From the IMG/VR virus record IMGVR_UViG_3300033148_005005, positions 1 to 50,873 of that record: DNA of 50,873 nt; one strand, 5' to 3'. The position numbers and the translations under genes are program-made. The first letter of the stretch is position 1. Each line of letters opens with the position of its first letter. Under the pieces are notes generated by a model, which made no database searches, was not told the origin of the DNA, and saw nothing but the letters and a program-made list of their open reading frames with translations. The DNA is from a virus. Positions 17,291 through 27,224 of this stretch are shown in pieces.

Positions 17291-18501
17291 TGACTATCTC
17301 TACGATTGGTGCAAACACTGTTGATACCTTTCCTGGTGTAGAAGATACACAGATTAAGCAAGGCTCGCCGACGAGTAACTTCTCTACCGATACACTCCTG
17401 CAAGTTACAAAGTATGGAGTTAATAATCACACCCATACTTTGATGAAGTTTACCGGACTATCTAATATACCATCTGGTGATGTAATTAGTGATGTTACGC
17501 TTTATGTATATAATCAGTTTAATACGGCCCCTGCGAGTACAACGGCGTCTATAAGAAAGATCCTTGCTAGTTGGGATAACGCACAAGTAACATGGAATGA
17601 AGCCTCTACTGGCGTTAATTGGAACACCGGCGGCGGTATTGGCGCAGGCACTGATAGGGTAGATACTGCATTAGGCACTATACCTTTAGATCAGGTCGGT
17701 ACTTATCAGAGCTTGAACTCGGCTGCATTACTAACTTATATCCAAGGAATTCATGCAGGGACTATTACAAATAATGGGTTCCATTTAGAAAGAACCGATG
17801 CAGGGGAAGATGCCCTAGTAAGTAGGGTTCAAGGTTCTTTAAGTTCAGATAATCAAAGACCTTATTTAGAAGTTACTCATGCGGCTGGAACCTCTGCGAC
17901 AATAATCTCAGTTGATACTCCTGTTCTTGATGGACAAACTGATATAGAGGTCTATGTTTCAAATTTTGGCAGTGATATATCATCAGTAACTCTTGAAGAT
18001 TTAAGTAGCACATATTCTGCTACTTGCACGATTCAATCCGGTGCTGGTGATGGGCCTTATTTAGTAACGATACCTGATTCAACTTCTTTTCTTGTTGATA
18101 CTTTAGGTGTGCCGTTAGCGACTACCAATTGGCCTTCACTAAATATTATTGTAGGTGATGGTGTTGATACTGCGAGTGCTAGTTTTGTTATTAATCCAAA
18201 AGTAGGATGGGGTATTGTAGAGATGGTTATTCCATCAACCGCAGAAGGTTCTTTGTTTTATGGATGGGCTGTTCCACCTGTCGCTACAGACCAAGTTCGT
18301 TATCCAACGGCAGATAACTTTTCTGTTACGGATGCGGGTATTCCATCTGGCGACCAAACAACAGGTTCAATAGGATTGTTTCTATTTGATACCACTACTG
18401 GCGAGATAAAACCCTTTGACCATGTGCTTACAGCAATTGGCAGTCCACCAACAGGAAAGCATAGCGGGTTTATGTCATCATTCGGAAATCTTGGTAGTTA
18501 A
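17290..18501 (+). CDS. Tail protein with N-terminal DNRLRE/CBM96-like carbohydrate-binding domain
   Basis: A 403-residue protein. I chose the ATG at 17290, which overlaps the upstream stop, over an earlier in-frame codon. Residues 10-190 match the DNRLRE domain layout: DTQIKQGSPTSNFSTDTLLQV, then KFTGLSNIPSGDVISDVTLYVYN, a WDNAQVTWNEASTGVNWNTGG segment split by loops, and a final RPYLEVTH strand. This domain binds sugars in several secreted proteins. Residues 200-300 look like an immunoglobulin-like domain, and the C-terminus is another beta module. It probably contributes to receptor recognition together with its neighbours. Confidence 0.7.
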   Translation: MTISTIGANTVDTFPGVEDTQIKQGSPTSNFSTDTLLQVTKYGVNNHTHTLMKFTGLSNIPSGDVISDVTLYVYNQFNTAPASTTASIRKILASWDNAQVTWNEASTGVNWNTGGGIGAGTDRVDTALGTIPLDQVGTYQSLNSAALLTYIQGIHAGTITNNGFHLERTDAGEDALVSRVQGSLSSDNQRPYLEVTHAAGTSATIISVDTPVLDGQTDIEVYVSNFGSDISSVTLEDLSSTYSATCTIQSGAGDGPYLVTIPDSTSFLVDTLGVPLATTNWPSLNIIVGDGVDTASASFVINPKVGWGIVEMVIPSTAEGSLFYGWAVPPVATDQVRYPTADNFSVTDAGIPSGDQTTGSIGLFLFDTTTGEIKPFDHVLTAIGSPPTGKHSGFMSSFGNLGS

Positions 18502-18521
18502 ATTTAAAAGAGGAAAACATC

Positions 18522-18863
18522 ATGGCTAATATGTACATAAGCGAATACTCAGCGGTAGCACACGCAAAGAACGACCCAACTGTTAATTACGGTCAAGCTA
18601 TTCAAGATGCCGGTATTGCTTTGCAGATTCCGATGGAGCCGCCAGTGACAACACCACAAAAGATCGTGTTCTCAGCTAGCGCACAATCTGTTGCTTTTCA
18701 TGATAATGTAAAATTCATCTGCATTCATTTAGATGCTGATGGTCATGTGGCGGTAGGCGAAAATCCTACTGCAACAACATCTTATAGAAAGCTACTTGCT
18801 GGCGTTGATTATTATGTTGGTGTCACGCCAGGTCATAAGATCGCAGCTATAACAGCAGTATAA
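18522..18863 (+). CDS. Small virion-associated protein of the tail cassette
   Basis: A 113-residue protein with AGAGG nine bases before ATG. It belongs to a recognisable but uncharacterised phage family: an N-terminus like MYISEYS, a central QIPMEPPVTTPQKIVFS, then FICIHLDADGHVAVGENPTAT and a C-terminal YVGVTPGHKIAAIT strand. The predicted fold is a small beta sandwich. These genes usually sit among tail fibre or minor structural genes, as here. Exact role unknown. Confidence 0.68.
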   Translation: MANMYISEYSAVAHAKNDPTVNYGQAIQDAGIALQIPMEPPVTTPQKIVFSASAQSVAFHDNVKFICIHLDADGHVAVGENPTATTSYRKLLAGVDYYVGVTPGHKIAAITAV

Positions 18864-18881
18864 TTCTTGCGGAGATAATTA

Positions 18882-20432
18882 ATGAGTGATGAAAGCGTAA
18901 AAGTAAATCCTGGTGATCAAGGTAATGCTATATCAATAGCCCTTGATAAGATTGGGAATATTTTTTATCCAATTTATAAAATGGCGTTTGGTGAAGACGG
19001 TACTGTAACTAAAGTATCTGATACTGATCCATTGCCAACAAAAACAACGCAATCTAACGGTGTTCCTTTATCGTATTCTAAATTAACAGCCAACGCATCA
19101 ACGGTAAGCGTTTCAAAAGGGAACTTAAATAAAATAGATTTTTTCCCTAGAATTATGAATGAGCAGCAGGAAAGCTCAAGAGAAGTTCAAGGGGTTGTCA
19201 CCCCTACAAATACAGTCAATCAAATAATTAAAATAAGCAAAGACAATATATCTGCATTACTTATAACATTAGAAAGTGCGGGTGGCGTTGTTATTGATAA
19301 TTTCGAGAGCTATGCGGACAACGCAGCATTGCAGGCCGTATGGATTGCTAGTGGATCTTTAGCTACATTAGACACTGCTATTTTTCATGGCGGGGCTAAA
19401 TCCATGTCTTTGCCGTCTACAAATAATGGCGATGAGTGGGAAAGAACAGCAGCCCCACAAGACTTTACAGATTATACGGGTTCATTTAATACTTATTTTT
19501 CCCATTCATTTTCTCAACAACAGTTAGCGGTTTATATAGAGGACTCAGTAGGAAATAACAAAAGCTTTACCCTTATTCAAGATGCGGCAAATCAATGGTG
19601 TGATTGCTCTGTTAATGAGAAAGCAATGGTAGAAAATCCAGCGAATACGCTGGATACAGATGTTACCGATATAACAAAAATAGGTTATAGAATAATCTTA
19701 AAAAGAACCGGTGGAACTATAAATATTGATAATTTAGCATCTGTACCGCCACCAGGAGAAATAGAGATAAAATGGTGGGACATGGGCGACACTATACCGG
19801 TGTCAGGCGTAACCAGCATTGATGATGGGGTGCAATACGAACAAATAGGAGGCTCGGCATCAAGTCATTTTCTATCGCTTGACGGCGGGAAAAGAACTTA
19901 TCATTTAGAAGAGTTTTCATGCGGTGTCCAAAAATCATTACCTACAAATGAAACCCTAAACGAAGGGAATTATTATCTTTTAGAATTGAAATGGGTTGAT
20001 ACTGATGTAAGTGTTTATGGTGCAGATACATCATTTACAAATGATTATTATGTTAGCGGGTTTGCTTGTACCGCCCCTGATGAAGCTACGCCCATAACAG
20101 CAATAGGTGCGTATTCCGATTTAATGTTTGTGATAATGTCAGCACAAGACATTTATATAACTAGAATTGGATGGAGGTTTGATTCAGCGCCTAATGGTGA
20201 CTCAAGTATTCTTGTCTTTTTAGAAGATACCGACTTGGAGATAACAGATGTTATAATTGACCATGAGGCATCACCAGAGCAATCATTTGATACAGATTTA
20301 AGCTTAAGACCAAATTATTTGGTAGATGGTGGAAAGTTAGAATTTTATTATAATGATGATTATTCTGATTCTGTAACAGATGTGCGTGGCGAAATATCAT
20401 TTCTTTATGAACCTCCGATAACTAATGGATAA
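18882..20432 (+). CDS. Tail or receptor-binding protein with galactose-binding-like beta domain
   Basis: A 516-residue protein with GGAG before its ATG. The N-terminal 110 residues resemble virion attachment domains. Residues about 128-260 begin VIDNFESYADNAALQAVW and continue GGAKSMSLP, then VSIDDLASVPPP-like strands, which is the hallmark of jelly-roll carbohydrate-binding domains. The C-terminal half is another beta-rich unit with many Asp and Tyr. It follows the small cassette protein by 18 bases and is probably part of the adsorption apparatus. No catalytic pair is recognised. Confidence 0.6.
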   Translation: MSDESVKVNPGDQGNAISIALDKIGNIFYPIYKMAFGEDGTVTKVSDTDPLPTKTTQSNGVPLSYSKLTANASTVSVSKGNLNKIDFFPRIMNEQQESSREVQGVVTPTNTVNQIIKISKDNISALLITLESAGGVVIDNFESYADNAALQAVWIASGSLATLDTAIFHGGAKSMSLPSTNNGDEWERTAAPQDFTDYTGSFNTYFSHSFSQQQLAVYIEDSVGNNKSFTLIQDAANQWCDCSVNEKAMVENPANTLDTDVTDITKIGYRIILKRTGGTINIDNLASVPPPGEIEIKWWDMGDTIPVSGVTSIDDGVQYEQIGGSASSHFLSLDGGKRTYHLEEFSCGVQKSLPTNETLNEGNYYLLELKWVDTDVSVYGADTSFTNDYYVSGFACTAPDEATPITAIGAYSDLMFVIMSAQDIYITRIGWRFDSAPNGDSSILVFLEDTDLEITDVIIDHEASPEQSFDTDLSLRPNYLVDGGKLEFYYNDDYSDSVTDVRGEISFLYEPPITNG

Positions 20433-20434
20433 TC

Positions 20435-20602
20435 ATGCCAGTTTCAACCGATATGCCAATGGGACCAGGGTTCTTTATCTTCTTTCAGACTCAAAGAACT
20501 AATAACCCGCATCCTGAGATTGATAGTGATAGAATCAAAAAAGACGACAATGAACTAATCGAAATAATAACAATGGTAATGAATTGCGATGAGCTATGCT
20601 GA
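20435..20602 (+). CDS. Small hypothetical protein upstream of the giant ejection protein
   Basis: A 55-residue reading frame (starts MPVSTDMPMGPGFFIFFQTQ, ends MNCDELC) filling the gap between two larger genes and overlapping the next start by 14 bases. The N-terminus has a short hydrophobic FFIFF stretch and the rest is charged. There is only a weak ribosome site. Presence is inferred from continuity and tight packing; translation is uncertain. Confidence 0.45.
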   Translation: MPVSTDMPMGPGFFIFFQTQRTNNPHPEIDSDRIKKDDNELIEIITMVMNCDELC

Positions 20603-23600
20603 CTGTATAAAGAAAATTGGCCTGAGTGATGAAGAGATCCGCATATACGATGATCTTGTTGCCAAACATCAGACAGAGGGGTTATCGCCTGCTGACGCTC
20701 AAATCGCGGCTGCTGAAGCTCGTTTAACTGAGTTAGGTATTGATAAAACAGAAGTTCAGACGAAAATCAATGAATTAATACCAGAACATGCTATAACTAA
20801 AGGTATAGAAGTTGAGGAAATAACAAATGAAGAAGAACGACAAAAACTCTTTGAAGAATTTGCGGCCCTTCGACCTAGAGAATTACAAGGCGAAGAAGAC
20901 GTTTACACAACTGCAAGCGGAAGGAAAGCTGACGACACCTGGCGCACAGCAACTCGCGTCACACGCAACGGCAATCCAGCAATTATCCACAGGGGCGCAA
21001 GCCAAAAACTCACAGAAAAAGACTTCGATCAAGAGTCGCTTGGCAAAGCTACTGGGCATCCAACGTCAGGACTAGGTGTTTACTTATCAGCTGACTTCAG
21101 CATCGCTAGTGGATACGGTTCTGTTGTTGAATCAGTCCATATCGACATCCGTAACCCTAAAATTTATACCGTTGACACTTCACCTGAATTTGATTCAGTA
21201 GAAGACGCTTACGCTCATCGCGAGGCATTACAAGCAGAAGGTTACGATGGCATTATTTTTGACCTTCGTGAAATTGACGGCCCTGTTGATTTTGTTGTTT
21301 TTGAAGCAGACCAAGTTATTTATCCTCCTGAAGCTGATGATGTTAAGACTTTTTTTCAAGGTGATGCCAGAACTTATGAAGGCTTCACGATAGTACAAAA
21401 AGGCGACGAGGGTTTAACTGGTCGCGGTGCTATAAAAATGAAAGATGGCACAGTGTTGATAGATGACTCACCTGTACATGCAACGCAGCTTGCTAAAATT
21501 CAAAAACTCGGTATCCCATTAAGCGAAGTTGAAAGTGGTGGATTCATTCGTGCTGATGGGTCGTATATTGAAGGTTCAGCTGATACTCCACGTATATTAG
21601 AGCAAGATAAAGCGAGAGAAGCATTTGAGGCTCGTAGGAAAAAAGACAGCAAGAAACCTGCGCCAATTGAATTAACAGGTCAAGGTGATGTTGATCTTGT
21701 TGAAACAGGTAAGCCTGTAAGTTTTTACTTTATCCACAACACAGAATCAGCAACAGATATATTTGGAAAACCTAAAAAAGACGCTCCTTATGGTCGTGCG
21801 TTTGAGCCATCTGCACGTTATATAAATATTGCATCTGAGTCAAAGGCAAAAGAGATAGCTAATGAAGGAGGGCAATTTGTTAGCGGCAAGCTTACATTCA
21901 AAAATCCGATTGTTCTACCTAACGATAATTTAAAATGGAAAGAAAAATTATCAGAAACATACGGTGGTAAAACAGGCAAGGCGTTAAGCAAAGCTATTAT
22001 CGCTGACGGTCATGATGGCGTTATTACGACTGAAGATAAATATATTACAGAAACAATTGACCTTACTACTTTTGATGAAGCAAAGGCATTATATCAGTCC
22101 GATGAAAAACAAGATTTATTTGTAGCTCATAATCTAAGTGCCGAGAATATTTTATCAGCTAAAGACTTGGGCGGGCTTGCTGCGCCATCTATTGCGATAG
22201 CCCGTACAAGCGTATCAGATTTTTCCGGCTTTGGTGAAGTTACGTTATTAGCAGATCCTAAATTACTTGAAGACCCTAAAGCACGTACATTCGATGCTGA
22301 TATCTATTCACCGCGTCAACCGCGTGCTGTATATGATATTGATCAAGATATTTACAGTGAACTTTATCAACAACTTGATCCTGATAATTTAGAGTTAAGC
22401 AAACCTGATATCAATTCAATGGAAGATACAACTGGGCCTGATAATTTTCTTAGGTCAGAAGCCGTTGAATATCACTGGTTAAAACTTCAAGGCAAAGAGC
22501 CAAAACTGAAAAAAGCGAAAGTTGACCCGACTGTTCGTAAAGCTGCAAAATTTGATAAGAATCAGTTTGAGTTAATTGAAGATGAAAAATTCATCAAGAT
22601 GGCAACTGATTATTATCAGAAGCAACTTGACGCATTAACGGAAGATGGATTTGATGTTCGTGCTGAGAAAATGACAGAATGGTATTTCAATGAAGATGGC
22701 TCATTGAAACATTCAAAACTACGTGATCTTGCTAGTAAAGCAGATCGTTTTCGTAGAACTGGTGGTATCGATACAAGTAAGTTAAGAGAAGATATTGTTA
22801 AAAAGATTCGCGTTAAAAAGAATCGTAATGAATATGAACAGTGGGCTACTGAGCAGTTTAATAAAATGGTCACTGGTAAGAAAATATTTAAAGGGTTCAC
22901 GCCATCAGGTAACCGTAAGTATGTAGATTATAACCTACAGAATGTTGTTAAAGAGATGACTCAGCAACTACAAGCTGGTGAGTCGTTCTTTTATGGCGCT
23001 GGAACTGTTCGCTCTAAATACGCGAATGAGATGAAAACAATTGCACAAATTCAAGCTAAACGTGACGAGATAGTTAGTGAAGAAGACATGCAGAAAGTTA
23101 AGGACGAATCTGCTGAAGTATTTTCAAAAGCACTTGACGATTTAAAACGATTTTACAAGTATGACACCAGCTCATGGGGTTATTCTGATGATGCTGGTAA
23201 TGCGATCATTGAAGGTCGTAAAGGTCTGAATGAAGCATTCGATATGACACCTGAAGCACAACAGATTGTTGATGATCTGCTTGAATATTTAGCGGCATTA
23301 CCTACCAGTTATTTTGAAGCAAAAGTACAACGTGCTGTCGGATTTGAAGAATTCAATACAGCTGTAATTCCGCGTGGTATGCGTAAAGATGCGCTTAAGG
23401 TTTTGAAAGACGCAGGGTTAAAAATTAAAACTTATGACCCTAAAGATAAAGCTTCGCGTGCTGATGTTATTGCTAAACAGGAAAAAATATTATTCCAACC
23501 AACACGCGCATCAATCCAGTTCACAAAAGAAAACGAATCAATTATTCGTTTAACTCGCGCATCTGATTTATCTTCTTTCTTGCATGAGTCTGGTCACTTG

Positions 23601-26600
23601 TTCCTTGAAATGGAGAAACGTTTTGCTGATAAATTTGGACAGACTGAAGAACAACAAACATTACTTGATTGGCTTGAAGTTAACTCATTCGATGAAATTG
23701 GTGTTGAACATCATGAGAAATTCGCCGAAACTTTTGAAGCTTATCTTCGTGAAGGCAAAGCGCCGTCGTTAAAGCTACGTGAAGCGTTTGCAGCATTCGC
23801 CAGATGGCTGACAGTGATCTATCGTAAGTTAACCGACTCACGGCTTACTCGTGTTGATTTATCACCTGAGATACGCCAGTACATGGATCGTATGCTGGCA
23901 ACTGAAGCAGAGATCGAGCAAGCAATGGCAAATCCTGCTTATGATCAGTTATTCAGATCGAAAGAACAAGCCGGTATGACTGACGAGCAATGGGACGCTC
24001 ACCAGAAACAAGCCGCTAAAGTTAAAGAAAAAGCGACTACCGACCTGCTGCAAAAGGTTATCGATGAATTAAAGAAACGAAAAACAAAAGAATGGAAGGA
24101 AGAACGCGATCCTTTAATTGAAGAAGAGCTTGCGCGATTGGCTGACTTACCTGCTTATCAGATTTTAACAATGGCATCTAACGATCCAATGGATTCTAAA
24201 ATCGTTAAAGATGAATTAGGTATTGAAGCAAAAGCAGAGCTAGATACTGCTGAATATTATGGTGAAGAGTACGAGCCAAAAACAACACCTCAAAAATCTA
24301 AATCAAGTATGAACCGTTTAATAAAACGAATCACAAAGAAAGACGGTGTTGATCCTGCTGAGTACGCTGAAGCATTTGATTACACTTCAGTAACAGCGAT
24401 GATGAACGACATCAATGATCGTGGCACATTAAAACGTGAAGCACTTAAAGCAGCTGAAGACAGAATGATTGAGAAGTATGGTGACATGCTTAATGATGGT
24501 CGTATTGAATTGGAAGCGCGTGAGTCTATTCATAATGATGAGCAAGCAAAGTTATTACTTCAGGAAATTCGCGCATTAAGTAAAGGCAAGGCAAAAATAA
24601 ATCGCGCCTACTTAATGGCTGAAGCAAAAACATTAATCAGCAAAATGAATTACAAAGAAATAAAACCGAGTAAGTTTTATCGCGCTGAAATTAAAGCCGC
24701 TCAATTGGCTGCTACTGCAACAACTGACGCTGAAAAACTGGCAGCAAAAACTCAACAAATTGCTAACCATTATTTGTATCGTGAAGCTATCGATGTCAAG
24801 GAAGCAATGGATCGACAAAGAAAATATGTTCGTCGCGTTCAAACTCGTGAATATAAAGCGAATGAAGTTTCTCCTGAGTTTAGTCAAAATATGCGAACAC
24901 TCGCTAACCTTTATGACTTGCGTAAGAAACCAGATCAGATACGTGATGTTAATAAAATTCTTGATTGGTATCAGGCTCAACTTGCTGATGAAAATAGATT
25001 TGTTAAAGCCGAGTTATTTGATCCTAATTTAATCTTGGCACTTGAAGCTAGAAATCGTGGCGAGATTGATAAACTAAATCTACCAAATTTTGATGAGCTG
25101 ACGGCTGATCAATTAAAGGGCTTGTATGACATGATCAGACACCTTCGTTATGTTGGTGGTCAGATGTCAAATACAGTGAAGGCAGAATTAGCTGCTCAAA
25201 GAAGAATCTTAACTGAATCGATTATTGAGCATGGCGGCAAAGATACAAAAGTTATCAGGGGCGTTCCTCGTCGATGGGAAAACGAACGAAAAAATATAAG
25301 ACATTTTGTTAACAGAATTCCATCATTAAGAAATTTAACTCGTGTTCTTGATGGCTTTTCAAAAGACGATACCGGCGCTGCTGTTGATATGATTTATCGT
25401 GAGATAGAAGATTCTAATAGCCACAAGATAGAATTACAAAAACACCTCTACGAGAAGTTTGAAAACGAAATGGGCGACATACACAAAGTTGGTCTATCAA
25501 GAAAAATGACTGACTACACTGTTGAGGATGGTCGCACAGTTTCATTCCATGCAGAAAGCCGATATATGATGGCTTTATATTGGGGAACTGAATCAAGCCG
25601 TGAAGCAATACGCGAAGGCTTTGGGTTAACTGATGCTGACGTTCAAATGATACTGAGTGATATGACACAAGAGCAACTTGTGTTGGTTAACTCAACATGG
25701 AATGTTAACGAATCAATGTGGCCCGAACTATCAAAAGCACACGTTGAATTGTATGGCGTTGCGCCACCTAAATTATCACCAACTCCGTTTGAAATTAATG
25801 GCGTTAAATTAACAGGTGGTCATATGCGTTTATTTTATGACTCATCTAAATTGGAATTGAAAAGCATCCAAGAAGAACGTGGTGGACTTGCTTCAATAAT
25901 GCCAAACAAAAACGGCACAATGATTGCGCGTGTCGGGTCTGGTGGCAAACCGCCAAAACTTGATATGTCCAATATTATTAGATCGCTTGATGAGAATATT
26001 CATAACATTGCTTTTGCGAAGACAGCAAATAAATTACGTGGGTTATTAAACTCTGACGAGGTTAGTAATGCTATTGAACAAAAGCATGGTGATGGTTTTA
26101 AGTCTGCGTTAATCGAAGCGGTTGATGGTCTTACTGGTAATCGATTAGCGGTTGAAACAACCCCGATAGTTGCATCCATGTTTAGGTTATTAAGAAGAGC
26201 CGCAACCTTTAAACATCTTGCTTATAGTTTAAGAAATACGGTTCAACAGATACCGGCTGTTTTTGTTGCACTTGAAGAAGTTGGTGTTGTTAATTTCACT
26301 AATAACCTAATGAGATATGCATCGCCTAAAGGTCATACTGACATGGTGAATTTTATTTCTGAAAAATCAAAGTTCATGAGTGATCGCGCTTCATTTGTAA
26401 ACCGTGAAGCCAATGAGTATTTGAGAAAGATAACTACTGATGGAAAAGCTCATCATATGTGGAATCAATTTGCTCGATATGGATTCACTCCGCAAACAGC
26501 TGTTGATTCGATGATCGCGTTTCCTGTATGGATGTCCAGGTATGAAGAAGGCATGAATAATCACAGTGATGAGAGAAGAGCAGTTTCTGATGCTGATACA

Positions 26601-27203
26601 GCTGTTGCTGAATCCGTTGGATCAGGATCTGATTTGCATTTAGGTGGATTGTTCCAAGCCAATAACAGTGAGTTTACGAAAACATTAACTATCTTTGGTA
26701 CGTGGTTCAATGCTTATTATCAGCGTATTTATAAATCAACTGACGGCATGACAACGGTTGCGAATAAAGAAGCGGTGATGAGTTTATTGATCACCCCGTT
26801 CATAGTTGCTGTCTTGTCGGCTGTCGTTATTATGGATATGCCGAAAGATGATGAAGAGACTTGGGCGTGGATGCTGAAAAGATATGCGGCATTCATGGGT
26901 GGTACAGCCCCGATTCTTCGTGATATCATCAGCTCATTCAGTGGATTCGCACCAAAGACAGTATTTTCTGGTGCTGCTGAAGTACCAGCAAAATTCAAAT
27001 CAATTGCTGGTAAGATAATTGAAGAAGAGGAAGCGGATATAAAAACCGCGTCCAATATAATAAAAGCAGTGACAACGGTTATACCTGTTCCTGGCGTTGG
27101 TAACTTAACAAGGACTATGGATTATGTTGATTCGCATGATAGAGGTCGAGAAGGTGAATTTAATGCGTACCAAGCTCTTGTTCAAGGCCCGACGAAACGT
27201 TGA
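20589..27203 (+). CDS. Giant polyvalent ejection protein with ADP-ribosyltransferase-like and HEXXH metallopeptidase-like modules
   Basis: A 2204-residue protein, probably packaged and injected. Modules seen, in order: a helical start (1-75). Next is an ART-PolyVal-like domain (about 115-245) with H134 in IIHRG, Y165/Y176 in GVYLSADFSIASGYG and E239 in FVVFEADQV. A second, weaker ART-like segment (about 375-505) contains GHDGVIT. A conserved polyvalent domain (about 510-600) starts LFVAHNLSAENIL with GGLAAPSIAI. A zincin-like segment has H999-E-S-G-H1003 and a downstream HEKFAETFEAYL. Long helical regions follow, and the end (YVDSHDRGREGEFNAYQALVQG) is typical of such proteins. Targets in the host are unknown. 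Nothing looks frameshifted. Confidence 0.8.
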   Translation: MSYADCIKKIGLSDEEIRIYDDLVAKHQTEGLSPADAQIAAAEARLTELGIDKTEVQTKINELIPEHAITKGIEVEEITNEEERQKLFEEFAALRPRELQGEEDVYTTASGRKADDTWRTATRVTRNGNPAIIHRGASQKLTEKDFDQESLGKATGHPTSGLGVYLSADFSIASGYGSVVESVHIDIRNPKIYTVDTSPEFDSVEDAYAHREALQAEGYDGIIFDLREIDGPVDFVVFEADQVIYPPEADDVKTFFQGDARTYEGFTIVQKGDEGLTGRGAIKMKDGTVLIDDSPVHATQLAKIQKLGIPLSEVESGGFIRADGSYIEGSADTPRILEQDKAREAFEARRKKDSKKPAPIELTGQGDVDLVETGKPVSFYFIHNTESATDIFGKPKKDAPYGRAFEPSARYINIASESKAKEIANEGGQFVSGKLTFKNPIVLPNDNLKWKEKLSETYGGKTGKALSKAIIADGHDGVITTEDKYITETIDLTTFDEAKALYQSDEKQDLFVAHNLSAENILSAKDLGGLAAPSIAIARTSVSDFSGFGEVTLLADPKLLEDPKARTFDADIYSPRQPRAVYDIDQDIYSELYQQLDPDNLELSKPDINSMEDTTGPDNFLRSEAVEYHWLKLQGKEPKLKKAKVDPTVRKAAKFDKNQFELIEDEKFIKMATDYYQKQLDALTEDGFDVRAEKMTEWYFNEDGSLKHSKLRDLASKADRFRRTGGIDTSKLREDIVKKIRVKKNRNEYEQWATEQFNKMVTGKKIFKGFTPSGNRKYVDYNLQNVVKEMTQQLQAGESFFYGAGTVRSKYANEMKTIAQIQAKRDEIVSEEDMQKVKDESAEVFSKALDDLKRFYKYDTSSWGYSDDAGNAIIEGRKGLNEAFDMTPEAQQIVDDLLEYLAALPTSYFEAKVQRAVGFEEFNTAVIPRGMRKDALKVLKDAGLKIKTYDPKDKASRADVIAKQEKILFQPTRASIQFTKENESIIRLTRASDLSSFLHESGHLFLEMEKRFADKFGQTEEQQTLLDWLEVNSFDEIGVEHHEKFAETFEAYLREGKAPSLKLREAFAAFARWLTVIYRKLTDSRLTRVDLSPEIRQYMDRMLATEAEIEQAMANPAYDQLFRSKEQAGMTDEQWDAHQKQAAKVKEKATTDLLQKVIDELKKRKTKEWKEERDPLIEEELARLADLPAYQILTMASNDPMDSKIVKDELGIEAKAELDTAEYYGEEYEPKTTPQKSKSSMNRLIKRITKKDGVDPAEYAEAFDYTSVTAMMNDINDRGTLKREALKAAEDRMIEKYGDMLNDGRIELEARESIHNDEQAKLLLQEIRALSKGKAKINRAYLMAEAKTLISKMNYKEIKPSKFYRAEIKAAQLAATATTDAEKLAAKTQQIANHYLYREAIDVKEAMDRQRKYVRRVQTREYKANEVSPEFSQNMRTLANLYDLRKKPDQIRDVNKILDWYQAQLADENRFVKAELFDPNLILALEARNRGEIDKLNLPNFDELTADQLKGLYDMIRHLRYVGGQMSNTVKAELAAQRRILTESIIEHGGKDTKVIRGVPRRWENERKNIRHFVNRIPSLRNLTRVLDGFSKDDTGAAVDMIYREIEDSNSHKIELQKHLYEKFENEMGDIHKVGLSRKMTDYTVEDGRTVSFHAESRYMMALYWGTESSREAIREGFGLTDADVQMILSDMTQEQLVLVNSTWNVNESMWPELSKAHVELYGVAPPKLSPTPFEINGVKLTGGHMRLFYDSSKLELKSIQEERGGLASIMPNKNGTMIARVGSGGKPPKLDMSNIIRSLDENIHNIAFAKTANKLRGLLNSDEVSNAIEQKHGDGFKSALIEAVDGLTGNRLAVETTPIVASMFRLLRRAATFKHLAYSLRNTVQQIPAVFVALEEVGVVNFTNNLMRYASPKGHTDMVNFISEKSKFMSDRASFVNREANEYLRKITTDGKAHHMWNQFARYGFTPQTAVDSMIAFPVWMSRYEEGMNNHSDERRAVSDADTAVAESVGSGSDLHLGGLFQANNSEFTKTLTIFGTWFNAYYQRIYKSTDGMTTVANKEAVMSLLITPFIVAVLSAVVIMDMPKDDEETWAWMLKRYAAFMGGTAPILRDIISSFSGFAPKTVFSGAAEVPAKFKSIAGKIIEEEEADIKTASNIIKAVTTVIPVPGVGNLTRTMDYVDSHDRGREGEFNAYQALVQGPTKR

Positions 27204-27224
27204 TAAATATAACCGGATTAAGTT

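Noticed and set aside
20827-21075. 82-codon frame inside the giant ejection-protein gene
   Set aside because: It overlaps the ART-like domain coding sequence in another frame and shows only low-complexity polar sequence.
13870-27203. Diversity-generating retroelement, suggested by similarity of the head genes to BPP-1
   Set aside because: No reverse transcriptase frame and no template/variable repeat pair was seen near the tail genes.
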